A stretch of DNA of 6,267 nucleotides from Thermoplasmatales archaeon. Its GTDB lineage: Archaea; Thermoplasmatota; E2; DHVEG-1. The notes under the pieces were generated by a model, which was not told where the DNA came from, ran no database searches, and saw only the letters and a program-made list of their open reading frames with translations. Positions 1 to 5,015 of the stretch are shown here, piece after piece; within the stretch, counting starts at the first letter, position 1; every line of letters starts with the position of its first letter. The stretch is taken from contig JAGMDE010000106.1 in the NCBI GenBank assembly GCA_023128855.1, forward strand, positions 1-6,267, read 5' to 3'. The position numbers and the translations under genes are program-made.

Positions 1-312
1 CCAGGAGACATGGGAACAGAAAGCTATTTGTTAAAAGGTACAAAAGAGGCTGAAGAAACTTTTAGCTCAACTTGTCATGGAGCAGGACGTATCATGTCAA
101 GACATCAAGCTTTAAAGAATTGGCGTGGGGAAGATATTATAAAAGAACTTAAAAACAGAGGGATTTATGTTCATCCAGCAAGTTTAAAGGTTGCAGCTGA
201 GGAAGCTCCAGGTGCATATAAAGATATTAGAAATGTCGTTGACATTGTACATGGAGCAGGCATATCAAAAAAAGTAGTGAGATTTATTCCACTTGGCGTT
301 GTAAAAGGTTAG
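1..312 (+). CDS. rtcB: RtcB RNA ligase, C-terminal part (gene runs in from the left)
   Basis: RtcB is the GTP- and Mn-dependent ligase that joins 2',3'-cyclic-phosphate and 5'-OH RNA ends, chiefly tRNA exon halves after intron removal in archaea. The frame is open from base 1 (Pro-Gly-Asp-Met-Gly) to a TAG at 310-312, giving about 104 residues, the last fifth of a protein usually near 480 aa. The motif STCHGAGR is encoded at about 67-90; its His (codon 76-78) corresponds to the family's guanylylated His. RIMSRHQALK follows, then VHGAGISKKVVR, and the protein ends in VVKG, where the penultimate Lys matches the family's GMP-contacting Lys. No intein interrupts the visible part. The internal ATG at base 10 is a Met inside the gene, not its start. 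Identification is by recognition of these motifs and is secure; the N-terminal metal-binding residues lie outside the window. Confidence 0.96.
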   Translation, partial: PGDMGTESYLLKGTKEAEETFSSTCHGAGRIMSRHQALKNWRGEDIIKELKNRGIYVHPASLKVAAEEAPGAYKDIRNVVDIVHGAGISKKVVRFIPLGVVKG

Positions 313-319
313 TTTTTTT
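313..319 (+). terminator. oligo-T terminator after rtcB
   Basis: Seven consecutive T follow the rtcB stop codon directly, with no GC-rich hairpin before them. Archaeal RNA polymerase commonly terminates on such T tracts, and a new promoter-like element begins just downstream, which fits the end of a transcription unit. Confidence 0.5.
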
Positions 320-329
320 GACCAATTAG

Positions 330-337
330 TTTTAAAT
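330..337 (+). promoter_or_regulatory. possible TATA box for the PAC2 gene
   Basis: TTTTAAAT lies about 40 bases before the TTG start at 376. Initiation about 25 bases downstream would fall near 357-362 and give a leader of 15-20 bases, enough to carry the SD at 367-372. The whole 313-375 gap is AT-rich, so chance matches are easy. Confidence 0.35.
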
Positions 338-366
338 GTTAGAATGTGTATTTAGGTATATAGGAT

Positions 367-372
367 GGTGAT
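367..372 (+). promoter_or_regulatory. Shine-Dalgarno GGTGAT fixing the TTG start
   Basis: GGTGAT, complementary to the archaeal 16S 3' end, ends three bases before TTG 376. The same frame has a TAG at 361-363 and no ATG or GTG between, so TTG is the only start that keeps the conserved N-terminus. The ATG at 371 is in another frame. Confidence 0.7.
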
Positions 373-375
373 GCA

Positions 376-1131
376 TTGGACGAAGTTCAAATCTGTAATT
401 TTGAAGAAGTAGACCTAAAGGAAGCAACAGTTATTGCTGGTTTTCCCTCAATAGGTTTGGTTAGTACTATTGCTGCTAATTATTTAATTGATGCTTTAAA
501 TCTTAAACAGATAGGGTGTATAACCTCTCCTCAGTTTCCCGCTTTAGCTGTAGTTCATACCGGAGAACCTTTATCGCCAGTTAGAATATACTATGGTGTT
601 CAAGGCGCCAGTAAGAAAATTGTCGTATTTGTCTCTGAGTTTAAGCCCAAACCCAATTTAATAAATGGGATATCCGAGGCAATAATGAAGTGGGCAAATG
701 ATAATGAATGTACTCTCTTAATATCTCCTGAAGGCATGGTTGTTGAAGGCAAATCTGATGAAGGAGATAGAGAAGTCGAGGCATATGCAATAGGATCAAC
801 CGAAAATGCAAGAGCAATGCTTACAGAAAAGAAGATCGCGCAATTCAAAAATGGAATTATAGCAGGTGTTTCAGGAGTTTTGTTAAATATTGGTAAGCAA
901 AGTAATTTCAATGTAATTTCAATTTTGGCTGAGGCACATCCTAATTATCCAGACGCTAGGGCTGCAGCAGCAGCTATTAATGTTATGGCTCTTCTAATGA
1001 ATATGGAGATAAATGTAACACCACTTTATGAAGAATCTGAGCGTATTGAAAAACAGCTTCAAAAATTCCATAAGCAGGCTAAACCAATGGTTTCTGGAGG
1101 GCAGGCTCCACAGCCGAGTATGTATGGGTGA
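376..1131 (+). CDS. PAC2-family proteasome assembly chaperone (PbaA-like)
   Basis: This 251-residue protein belongs to the PAC2 / ATP-grasp-related family (DUF75-type), whose archaeal members PbaA and PbaB help assemble the 20S proteasome in the cytoplasm. Characteristic segments are VIAGFPSIGLVSTIAANYL near residues 19-37, CITSPQFPALAVV near 48-60, LLISPEGMVVEG near 114-125, and GVSGVLLNIG near 164-173. AEAHPNYPDARAAAAAINV lies near residues 186-204. The C-terminal 30 residues contain a predicted helix (EESERIEKQLQKF) and then a flexible Gly/Pro/Gln-rich tail. The last three residues are Met-Tyr-Gly, which satisfies the hydrophobic-Tyr-X (HbYX) rule that assembly factors and proteasomal ATPases use to dock in pockets of the alpha ring. 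That favours a PbaA-like chaperone over a PAC2 protein with another role, although the substrate is inferred. It is probably transcribed alone, with T tracts before and after. Confidence 0.9.
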   Translation: MDEVQICNFEEVDLKEATVIAGFPSIGLVSTIAANYLIDALNLKQIGCITSPQFPALAVVHTGEPLSPVRIYYGVQGASKKIVVFVSEFKPKPNLINGISEAIMKWANDNECTLLISPEGMVVEGKSDEGDREVEAYAIGSTENARAMLTEKKIAQFKNGIIAGVSGVLLNIGKQSNFNVISILAEAHPNYPDARAAAAAINVMALLMNMEINVTPLYEESERIEKQLQKFHKQAKPMVSGGQAPQPSMYG

Positions 1132-1144
1132 ACTTCTATCCATC

Positions 1145-1155
1145 TTTCTTTTTTC
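1145..1155 (+). terminator. T-rich terminator after the PAC2 gene
   Basis: The 14 bases after the PAC2 stop lead into TTTCTTTTTTC, including six consecutive T. No hairpin is visible. It sits immediately upstream of a TATA-like element, consistent with a boundary between two transcription units. Confidence 0.4.
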
Positions 1156-1157
1156 TA

Positions 1158-1172
1158 AAGAACCTTTAAAAA
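1158..1172 (+). promoter_or_regulatory. BRE/TATA promoter of the CoA ligase-aspS unit
   Basis: A purine-rich AAGAACC is followed by TTTAAAAA (1165-1172), the arrangement expected of an archaeal B-recognition element and TATA box. Initiation about 25 bases downstream would be near 1190-1197, so the transcript would have a very short leader before ATG 1199. This agrees with the lack of a good SD there (only GTTGA at 1191-1195). Confidence 0.5.
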
Positions 1173-1198
1173 CATATTTCTATTGTGCATGTTGAAAT

Positions 1199-1948
1199 AT
1201 GGGAGAAATACCTAAGAGTCATCCACGCTATGCTTCTCTTATGATGCGGGAGAAAGTTTCACAGGCGATGAAGAAAGGCTTAGTTCATGAAACTGGCCTA
1301 ATTGCCCATGGACGTGGAGAGGCTTTTGATTATTTAATCGGTGAAAAAACAATCCCATATGCTGACGATGCAGAAAAGATTGCAGCCGCTGTATTGTTAT
1401 GTGCAAAAAATCCAGTTATCTCAGTTAATGGAAACGTTGTCGCTATAGTTGCAAAAGAATGTATTATTCTATCAGAATCTATTCCTGCAAAACTTGAGGT
1501 TAATCTTTTTCATAGAACTGATGAACGCATGAAAAAACTTACAGATGAGTTAAAATTACAAGGTGCAAAAAAGGTATACGGGGATGCAGCTGACGCTCGC
1601 ATCCCAGGTTTAAAGCATGATAGAGGTTTATGTGATAAAGAAGGTATATTTTCTTCAGATGTTGTTCTTGTTCCTCTTGAGGATGGTGACAGATGCCAAG
1701 CGCTTAGAGATATGGGCAAAACAGTTATTGCTATTGATTTAAATCCTCTTTCTAGAACTGCTAGAACTGCAAGTATTACAATCGTTGATAACGTAGTTAG
1801 AGCTGTTCCAAATATTGAAAGATGGGTTAAAAAACTTAAAAATGAAGATAGAAAAGTTCTTGAAGATATGGTCAAGTCTTGGGATAACAGTAAAATGTTA
1901 AAGGATGTATCTTCTTTCATTTCAAAAAGACTAAATTCATTGCCGTGA
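1199..1948 (+). CDS. 4-phosphopantoate--beta-alanine ligase (archaeal phosphopantothenate synthetase)
   Basis: This enzyme joins 4-phosphopantoate and beta-alanine using ATP to make 4'-phosphopantothenate. It replaces the bacterial PanC/CoaA steps in the archaeal CoA pathway and normally works after pantoate kinase, which is not in this window. The 249-residue length is close to the family's usual 250-260. The N-terminal signature IPKSHPRYASLMMREK (residues 4-19) and GLIAHGRGEAFDYLIGEKT (33-51) are diagnostic. Further family segments are CAKNPVISVNGNVVAI (about 69-84), VNLFHRTDERM (about 101-111), and DLNPLSRTARTASITIVDN (about 180-198). The start is fixed because an in-frame TGA lies at 1193-1195, two codons upstream of ATG 1199. 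The gene leads into aspS after 13 bases, so the two are likely one transcript, though the functional link is only shared housekeeping. Family assignment is confident. Confidence 0.93.
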   Translation: MGEIPKSHPRYASLMMREKVSQAMKKGLVHETGLIAHGRGEAFDYLIGEKTIPYADDAEKIAAAVLLCAKNPVISVNGNVVAIVAKECIILSESIPAKLEVNLFHRTDERMKKLTDELKLQGAKKVYGDAADARIPGLKHDRGLCDKEGIFSSDVVLVPLEDGDRCQALRDMGKTVIAIDLNPLSRTARTASITIVDNVVRAVPNIERWVKKLKNEDRKVLEDMVKSWDNSKMLKDVSSFISKRLNSLP

Positions 1949-1953
1949 TTATA

Positions 1954-1958
1954 GGTGA
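1954..1958 (+). promoter_or_regulatory. Shine-Dalgarno of aspS
   Basis: GGTGA lies in the 13-base gap after the upstream stop codon, three bases before ATG 1962. It fixes the aspS start and suggests independent re-initiation within a shared mRNA. Confidence 0.7.
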
Positions 1959-1961
1959 AAT

Positions 1962-3269
1962 ATGGAATCTTACAGAAGTCATTATTCAAAAGATGTTTCT
2001 AGTAAAGAACATGGAAAGACTATAACAGTTGCTGGTTGGGTTGAAGATATTCGCAATATTGGCTCTATTGCTTTTATCATCCTTCGTGATAGAAAAGGCA
2101 CCCTTCAGGTTACTGCACTTAAAAAAGAGAGTGCTGAGCTTTTTGAAAAGTTGGTCAATATACCTCGTGAATCAGTTATTGCTGTTAATGGGCTTTGTAA
2201 GAAGAGTGACAAAGCTAGGAATGGTTATGAGGTTATCCCTAAAGAATTTGAGGTTTTATCTACTGCGGAAACACCTTTACCATTAGGCGTTGTAGATAAG
2301 GTAGAGTCTGAACTTGATACTCGTTTGGATAATCGTTTTATAGATCTCAGAAAACAGGAGATACAGGCAATTTTTAAGATAAGAAATAAGGTTATCGCTG
2401 CGGTTCATGAATATCTTACATCAGAGAATTTCGTTGAGGTTCACACCCCCAACATTATTGCAAGTTCTTCTGAAGGTGGAACTGACGTTTTTAAGTTAAA
2501 ATATTTTGAAAAAACTGCTTTTCTAGCTCAATCTCCACAGTTGTATAAACAGATGCTGATGGCTACTGGTCTTGATAGAGTGTATGAAATAGCCTGGTAT
2601 TTTAGAGCCGAAGAGCATAACACTCGTAGACATCTTAACGAGTCCACTGCTGTAGACTTAGAGATGGCGTTTATTTCTAGCGAAGAAGATGTTATGAAAA
2701 TATTGGAAGGGCTTGTTCAACATATGTGGAAAAAAGCAGGTGAATATAAAGAGGAACTTGATATTTTAGGAAAGCAAATTGTTGTTCCAAAATTGCCTTT
2801 TAAGCGTGTTAAATATGATGATGTAATTCAAAAACTAAACAAGAATGGTTCAAAGATAAAATGGGGAGAGGATCTTGGAACTGAAGAAGAAAAACTTCTT
2901 GGGGATATTATGAAAAAAGAGGGACATGAGTTCTACTATATTACTAAATACCCGATAGAAGCTAAACCGTTTTATACCATGCCTAAAGGAGACAAATACT
3001 CAAGAGGTTTTGATTTGGAATGCAAAGGAGTGGAAATAGCCTCTGGCAGTCAGCGTATTCATGATGTAGAACTGCTAAAAAAGAGACTCAAAGCATGCGG
3101 TCTTAACCCCAAAGATTTTGAATCATATCTAAAAGCATTTAGATATGGAATGCCGCCGCATGGTGGTTTTGGCTTTGGTATTGAAAGGTTTTTGATGAAA
3201 CTTTTAGACATTAAAAATATCAGAGAATGCATTTTATTTCCAAGAGATAGAACAAGATTAACTCCATAA
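1962..3269 (+). CDS. aspS: aspartyl-tRNA synthetase, archaeal type
   Basis: This class IIb synthetase charges tRNA with aspartate. Its 435 residues are the normal archaeal/eukaryotic-type length, without the large insert of bacterial AspRS. An OB-fold anticodon-binding domain occupies about residues 1-105 (HYSKDV, VAGWVEDIRN, ILRDRKGTLQV). The catalytic domain follows with LDTRLDNRFIDLRK, motif 1 around FVEVHTPNI, and GLDRVYEIAWYFRAEEHNT with motif 2 Phe214-Arg215. SGSQRIHD and motif 3 GGFGFGIERFLMKLL (Arg409) follow, and the protein ends with FPRDRTRLTP. In the anticodon domain, Glu28 and Arg86 stand where non-discriminating archaeal enzymes are reported to have His and Pro. Arg86 resembles the Lys of discriminating enzymes, so a tRNA-Asp-specific enzyme is more likely. 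The last 96 bases have a diverged second copy at 4560-4655, so this gene's 3' end may have been exchanged. It is probably transcribed with the CoA ligase. Confidence 0.97.
   Translation: MESYRSHYSKDVSSKEHGKTITVAGWVEDIRNIGSIAFIILRDRKGTLQVTALKKESAELFEKLVNIPRESVIAVNGLCKKSDKARNGYEVIPKEFEVLSTAETPLPLGVVDKVESELDTRLDNRFIDLRKQEIQAIFKIRNKVIAAVHEYLTSENFVEVHTPNIIASSSEGGTDVFKLKYFEKTAFLAQSPQLYKQMLMATGLDRVYEIAWYFRAEEHNTRRHLNESTAVDLEMAFISSEEDVMKILEGLVQHMWKKAGEYKEELDILGKQIVVPKLPFKRVKYDDVIQKLNKNGSKIKWGEDLGTEEEKLLGDIMKKEGHEFYYITKYPIEAKPFYTMPKGDKYSRGFDLECKGVEIASGSQRIHDVELLKKRLKACGLNPKDFESYLKAFRYGMPPHGGFGFGIERFLMKLLDIKNIRECILFPRDRTRLTP
3174..3269 (+). repeat. aspS 3'-end direct repeat, copy 1 (in the intact gene)
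   Basis: This segment, from the motif 3 Phe codon to the aspS stop, aligns without gaps to 4560-4655 in the same orientation (83 of 96 bases identical by eye, offset 1386). Similarity stops one base before the TTT codon and right after the stop codon. Confidence 0.93.
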
Positions 3270-3297
3270 TAAGATTATATGATGAGAATAGGTTAAA

Positions 3298-4379
3298 ATG
3301 GAAAAAATCAAAATAATGGGAGCAGGTTTGTCAGGTCTTAGTGCAGCAATAAGTCTAGCAGCTGCTGGTTATAATGTGGATGTTTTTGAAAAAAGAAGTG
3401 ATTGCGGAAAACGCTTTCAAGGTGATATAAATGGATTGGAAAATTGGTCCTCACATGTTGATGCAATTAGTGAATTTGAATCAATGAATATTAGGACCAA
3501 TTATTATTGTGAACCGTTTAAAACATTGCATCTTACTAATGGAGAAGAAGTGTTAGCAAATACTTTCAAAAAACCATTTTTTTATCTATTAAAAAGAGGT
3601 GATATAGAAAATAGTTTGGACCAAGGCTTAAAAAATCAAGCATTAGATAAAGGAGTAAATATACATTTTAATTCAAATGTAAAAAAAGAAGATATGGATA
3701 TTATTTCATCTGGACCTGAAGGAAAAAAGCATCCTGGTATTTTAAAAGGAATACTTTTCGAAACAGAATCAGATGATATTGCTGTTTGCCTTATTAACAA
3801 TAAAACATCAAATAGGGGATATTCTTATCTGTTGATAACTAAAGGTTTCGGAACTATTTGTAGTTTAAATCTTCGTGATACCAACGATGATGCAGATGCA
3901 TATTACAAAAAAACTTATGAGGTCATTACAAAATTGTTTGACATTGATATTAAAAATGAAAAAAAATCAATGGAGTTGGTCATTTTTTAATCAAACCAAA
4001 TCTTGTTAAAAAAGGAAAGTTGTATACTGGAGAAGCTGCTGGTTTACAGGATCTTTTATGGGGTTTTGGAATGAGGTATGCAATCAACTCAGGTTTTTAT
4101 GCAGCTTTAAGTATCAACGAAAATAAAAGTTATAAAAGATTAATTAAAAAGTATATATCTGGTAGATTAAAAACATCTGTTGTAAACAGGTATTTTCAAG
4201 AAAAATATAAAGATAAAGTCAATAAGATTATGTTTAGGCAATCTAAAAAAAATAAAAATTGGATAGATCAATTACATATAGCGTATAATCCTACTTGGTA
4301 TTCAAAAGTTTTTTACCCATATGCAAAATGGTTTTTAACACGAAAATATAAACGATTTAGTCCCCCTTCCATGCCATAA
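3298..4379 (+). pseudogene. FAD-dependent oxidoreductase, geranylgeranyl-reductase-like, frameshifted
   Basis: Two frames together encode one flavoprotein of about 360 residues. The first part starts at ATG 3298 with a Rossmann dinucleotide fold, MGAGLSGLSAAISLAAAGY (GxGxxG at residues 8-13), and the strand-2 acid Glu31 in VFEKR. It then shows RFQGDINGLENW and GFGTICSLNLRD, and stops at 3988-3990. The second part continues one base back, reading GVGHFLIKPNLVKKGKLYTG and then GEAAGLQDLLWGFGMRYA (4029-4082), the C-terminal FAD-binding signature of this family. It ends at TAA 4377-4379. The junction is a run of eight A at 3959-3966; one missing A explains the shift. The second frame's TTG at 4020 lies inside the conserved protein and is not a real start. 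A substrate cannot be named; relatives reduce isoprenoid double bonds or oxidise diverse small molecules. Base use is more A-rich than in aspS. The cause may be decay, a homopolymer sequencing error or slippage. Confidence 0.78.
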
Positions 4380-4388
4380 ATGACATGG
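4369..4388. repeat. small inverted repeat over the oxidoreductase stop
   Basis: CCATG (4369-4373) pairs with CATGG (4384-4388) around a ten-base loop containing the stop codon. It opens a GC-rich, hairpin-dense stretch that contrasts with the A-rich gene before it, and may mark an element boundary. It is short enough to be chance. Confidence 0.35.
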
Positions 4389-4389
4389 C

Positions 4390-4425
4390 TTTCCCCCCAG
4401 GGGAAAAAACGCCTTTCGGCGTTTT
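4390..4425 (+). terminator. tandem hairpins, bacterial-style intrinsic terminator
   Basis: Two adjacent perfect hairpins are visible. TTTCCCC (4390-4396) pairs with GGGGAAA (4400-4406) across a three-base loop. AAAACGCC (4406-4413) pairs with GGCGTTTT (4418-4425) across TTTC, followed by AATTTTAATT. The second has the stem-plus-T form of a bacterial Rho-independent terminator and, being A-rich on the left arm, would work in both directions. It would end the oxidoreductase transcript. Other archaeal gene ends in this window show only T tracts, so the hairpins may have arrived with the insertion. They could instead be part of a mobile-element end. Confidence 0.6.
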
Positions 4426-4441
4426 AATTTTAATTCTCCAT

Positions 4442-4480
4442 GCGATTCATCCCACAAACTAAAGTTTGGGGATTTCTCGC
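4442..4480 (+). mobile_element. possible IS200/IS605 (TnpB) right-end hairpin remnant
   Basis: GCGA (4442-4445) pairs with TCGC (4477-4480). A symmetric TTC/TTC internal loop follows, then ATCCC (4449-4453) with GGGAT (4469-4473), a small bulge, and AAACT (4456-4460) with AGTTT (4463-4467) around AA. The pattern GATTCATCCC, a variable stem, then GGGGATTTCTCGC resembles the right end of IS200/IS605-family elements, which also forms the 3' scaffold of TnpB-associated omega RNA. No tnpB or tnpA frame is present upstream, so this would be a solo end or a MITE-like relic. The resemblance is from memory; an unrelated structured RNA or terminator is possible. Confidence 0.45.
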
Positions 4481-4559
4481 TTGGGCCTAGTTAAATAAAA
4501 AATCAATGCTTGTTTTTAATGAGATAAATAAATTAGCAAATTAATAAGTAGATATATAA
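4481..4559. other. AT-rich spacer, nothing recognised
   Basis: About 80 bases between the hairpin element and the stranded aspS end. Apart from GGGCC near 4483-4487 they are almost all A and T. No open frame, repeat or clear promoter was seen. Together with 4380-4480 they form the gene-free left half of the interval before the aspS fragment. Confidence 0.5.
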
Positions 4560-4655
4560 TTTGGTATTGAAAGATTTTTAATGGAACTTTTAGACATTAA
4601 AAACATTAGAGAGTGTATTTTATTTCCAAGGGATAGGACAAGGCTAACACCTTAA
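4560..4655 (+). pseudogene. stranded, diverged copy of the aspS 3' end
   Basis: This is the last 31 codons and stop codon of an aspartyl-tRNA synthetase gene with no body in front of it. It encodes FGIERFLMELLDIKNIRE and onward to FPRDRTRLTP. Thirty of 31 residues match the intact protein (one Lys to Glu), whereas 13 of 96 bases differ, 12 of them silent. There is no start codon or SD suited to expression, and the upstream bases are unrelated AT-rich DNA. It is therefore a gene fragment that diverged while under protein-level selection, most likely the end of another aspS allele cut off by recombination or insertion. It is copy 2 of the direct repeat with 3174-3269. Confidence 0.92.
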
Positions 4656-4727
4656 TCGTTAATTCGCATAATTATTCACGTGCATTATTACCCGTATATA
4701 AAAATAAGTAATTTATTGATTAAGATT

Positions 4728-4888
4728 TTAATATGCCTTATCGTGATGATCCAGTGATATTATTCTGACTATATTGTCTCCAATTCTGATTTTTAAACCT
4801 TTCTTTTGCAACTTGGACAAGTTTTTGAAAACAACATTGGATTCTCCACGTCATCTGTTATTTGAACTATAATCTTTTCTCTATAAAA
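4728..4888 (-). pseudogene. possible decayed small gene on the minus strand, unrecognised
   Basis: On the minus strand a frame open from 4888 reads REKIIVQITDDVE near its start. After a one-base shift near 4844-4847 it continues as ESNVVFKNLSKLQKK and LKIRIGDNIVRIISLDHHDK, ending at a TAA at 4730-4728. The joined product, about 53 residues, looks like a real protein: alternating hydrophobic strand patterns and a charged helix, with few low-complexity stretches. No start codon is present and a stop lies directly upstream (4891-4889), so the gene is broken or its start is lost. The upstream frame read without the shift runs 32 codons to a stop and contains CPSC, which is a weaker alternative. 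It is convergent with the aspS fragment. The family is not recognised, and chance cannot be excluded for so short a stretch. Confidence 0.35.
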
Positions 4889-4889
4889 T
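4882..4889 (+). promoter_or_regulatory. distal TATA box upstream of tbp
   Basis: TATAAAAT is a good archaeal TATA match. If used, transcription would begin near 4908-4912 and the tbp mRNA would carry a leader of about 105 bases. No riboswitch or stable fold was seen in that leader. The neighbouring DNA is AT-rich. Confidence 0.4.
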
Positions 4890-4946
4890 TAATATTATAG
4901 GCTTAAGTAAGAACGTTGGAAGTACAATATTATTATGAGAGTAGTA

Positions 4947-4954
4947 TTATAAAG
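4947..4954 (+). promoter_or_regulatory. proximal TATA box upstream of tbp
   Basis: TTATAAAG would place initiation near 4975-4980 and give a leader of about 35-40 bases. It is nearer the gene than the box at 4882 and has more usual spacing. Because the product is TBP itself, either box is a candidate for autoregulation. Confidence 0.45.
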
Positions 4955-5001
4955 CACTTGTCTGTTCAGGTTACTCAACTAATTGTAAACAATGCTTATC
5001 A

Positions 5002-5010
5002 GGATGTGAT
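5002..5010 (+). promoter_or_regulatory. Shine-Dalgarno region of tbp
   Basis: GGATGTGAT holds partial matches (GGA, GTGAT) to the archaeal SD GGAGGTGAT and ends five bases before ATG 5016, supporting that start. Confidence 0.5.
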
Positions 5011-5015
5011 ATTTT

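Noticed and set aside
600..911. Minus-strand open frame of 103 codons
   Set aside because: It lies wholly inside the PAC2 gene on the opposite strand, has low-complexity Ser/Ile-rich content and no SD or family motif.
1510..1989. Minus-strand open frame of 159 codons
   Set aside because: It is antisense to the CoA ligase and the start of aspS, both strongly supported by motifs; the translation is Ser/Leu/Thr-rich shadow sequence.
2029..2286. Plus-strand frame of 85 codons with Leu-rich, membrane-like sequence
   Set aside because: It is an alternate frame of aspS and no ribosome site precedes it.
4020..4379. Separate gene beginning at TTG 4020
   Set aside because: The conserved flavoprotein sequence continues upstream of 4020 in the same frame (FLIKPNLVKKGKL), so this is the second half of the broken oxidoreductase.
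3174..4655. Simple recent tandem duplication of the aspS end
   Set aside because: The differences are almost all silent (12 of 13), which is not what neutral decay of a useless copy would produce.
4656..5015. tRNA or other structured RNA before tbp
   Set aside because: No T-loop consensus, acceptor stem pairing or clear multi-stem fold was found in this AT-rich stretch.
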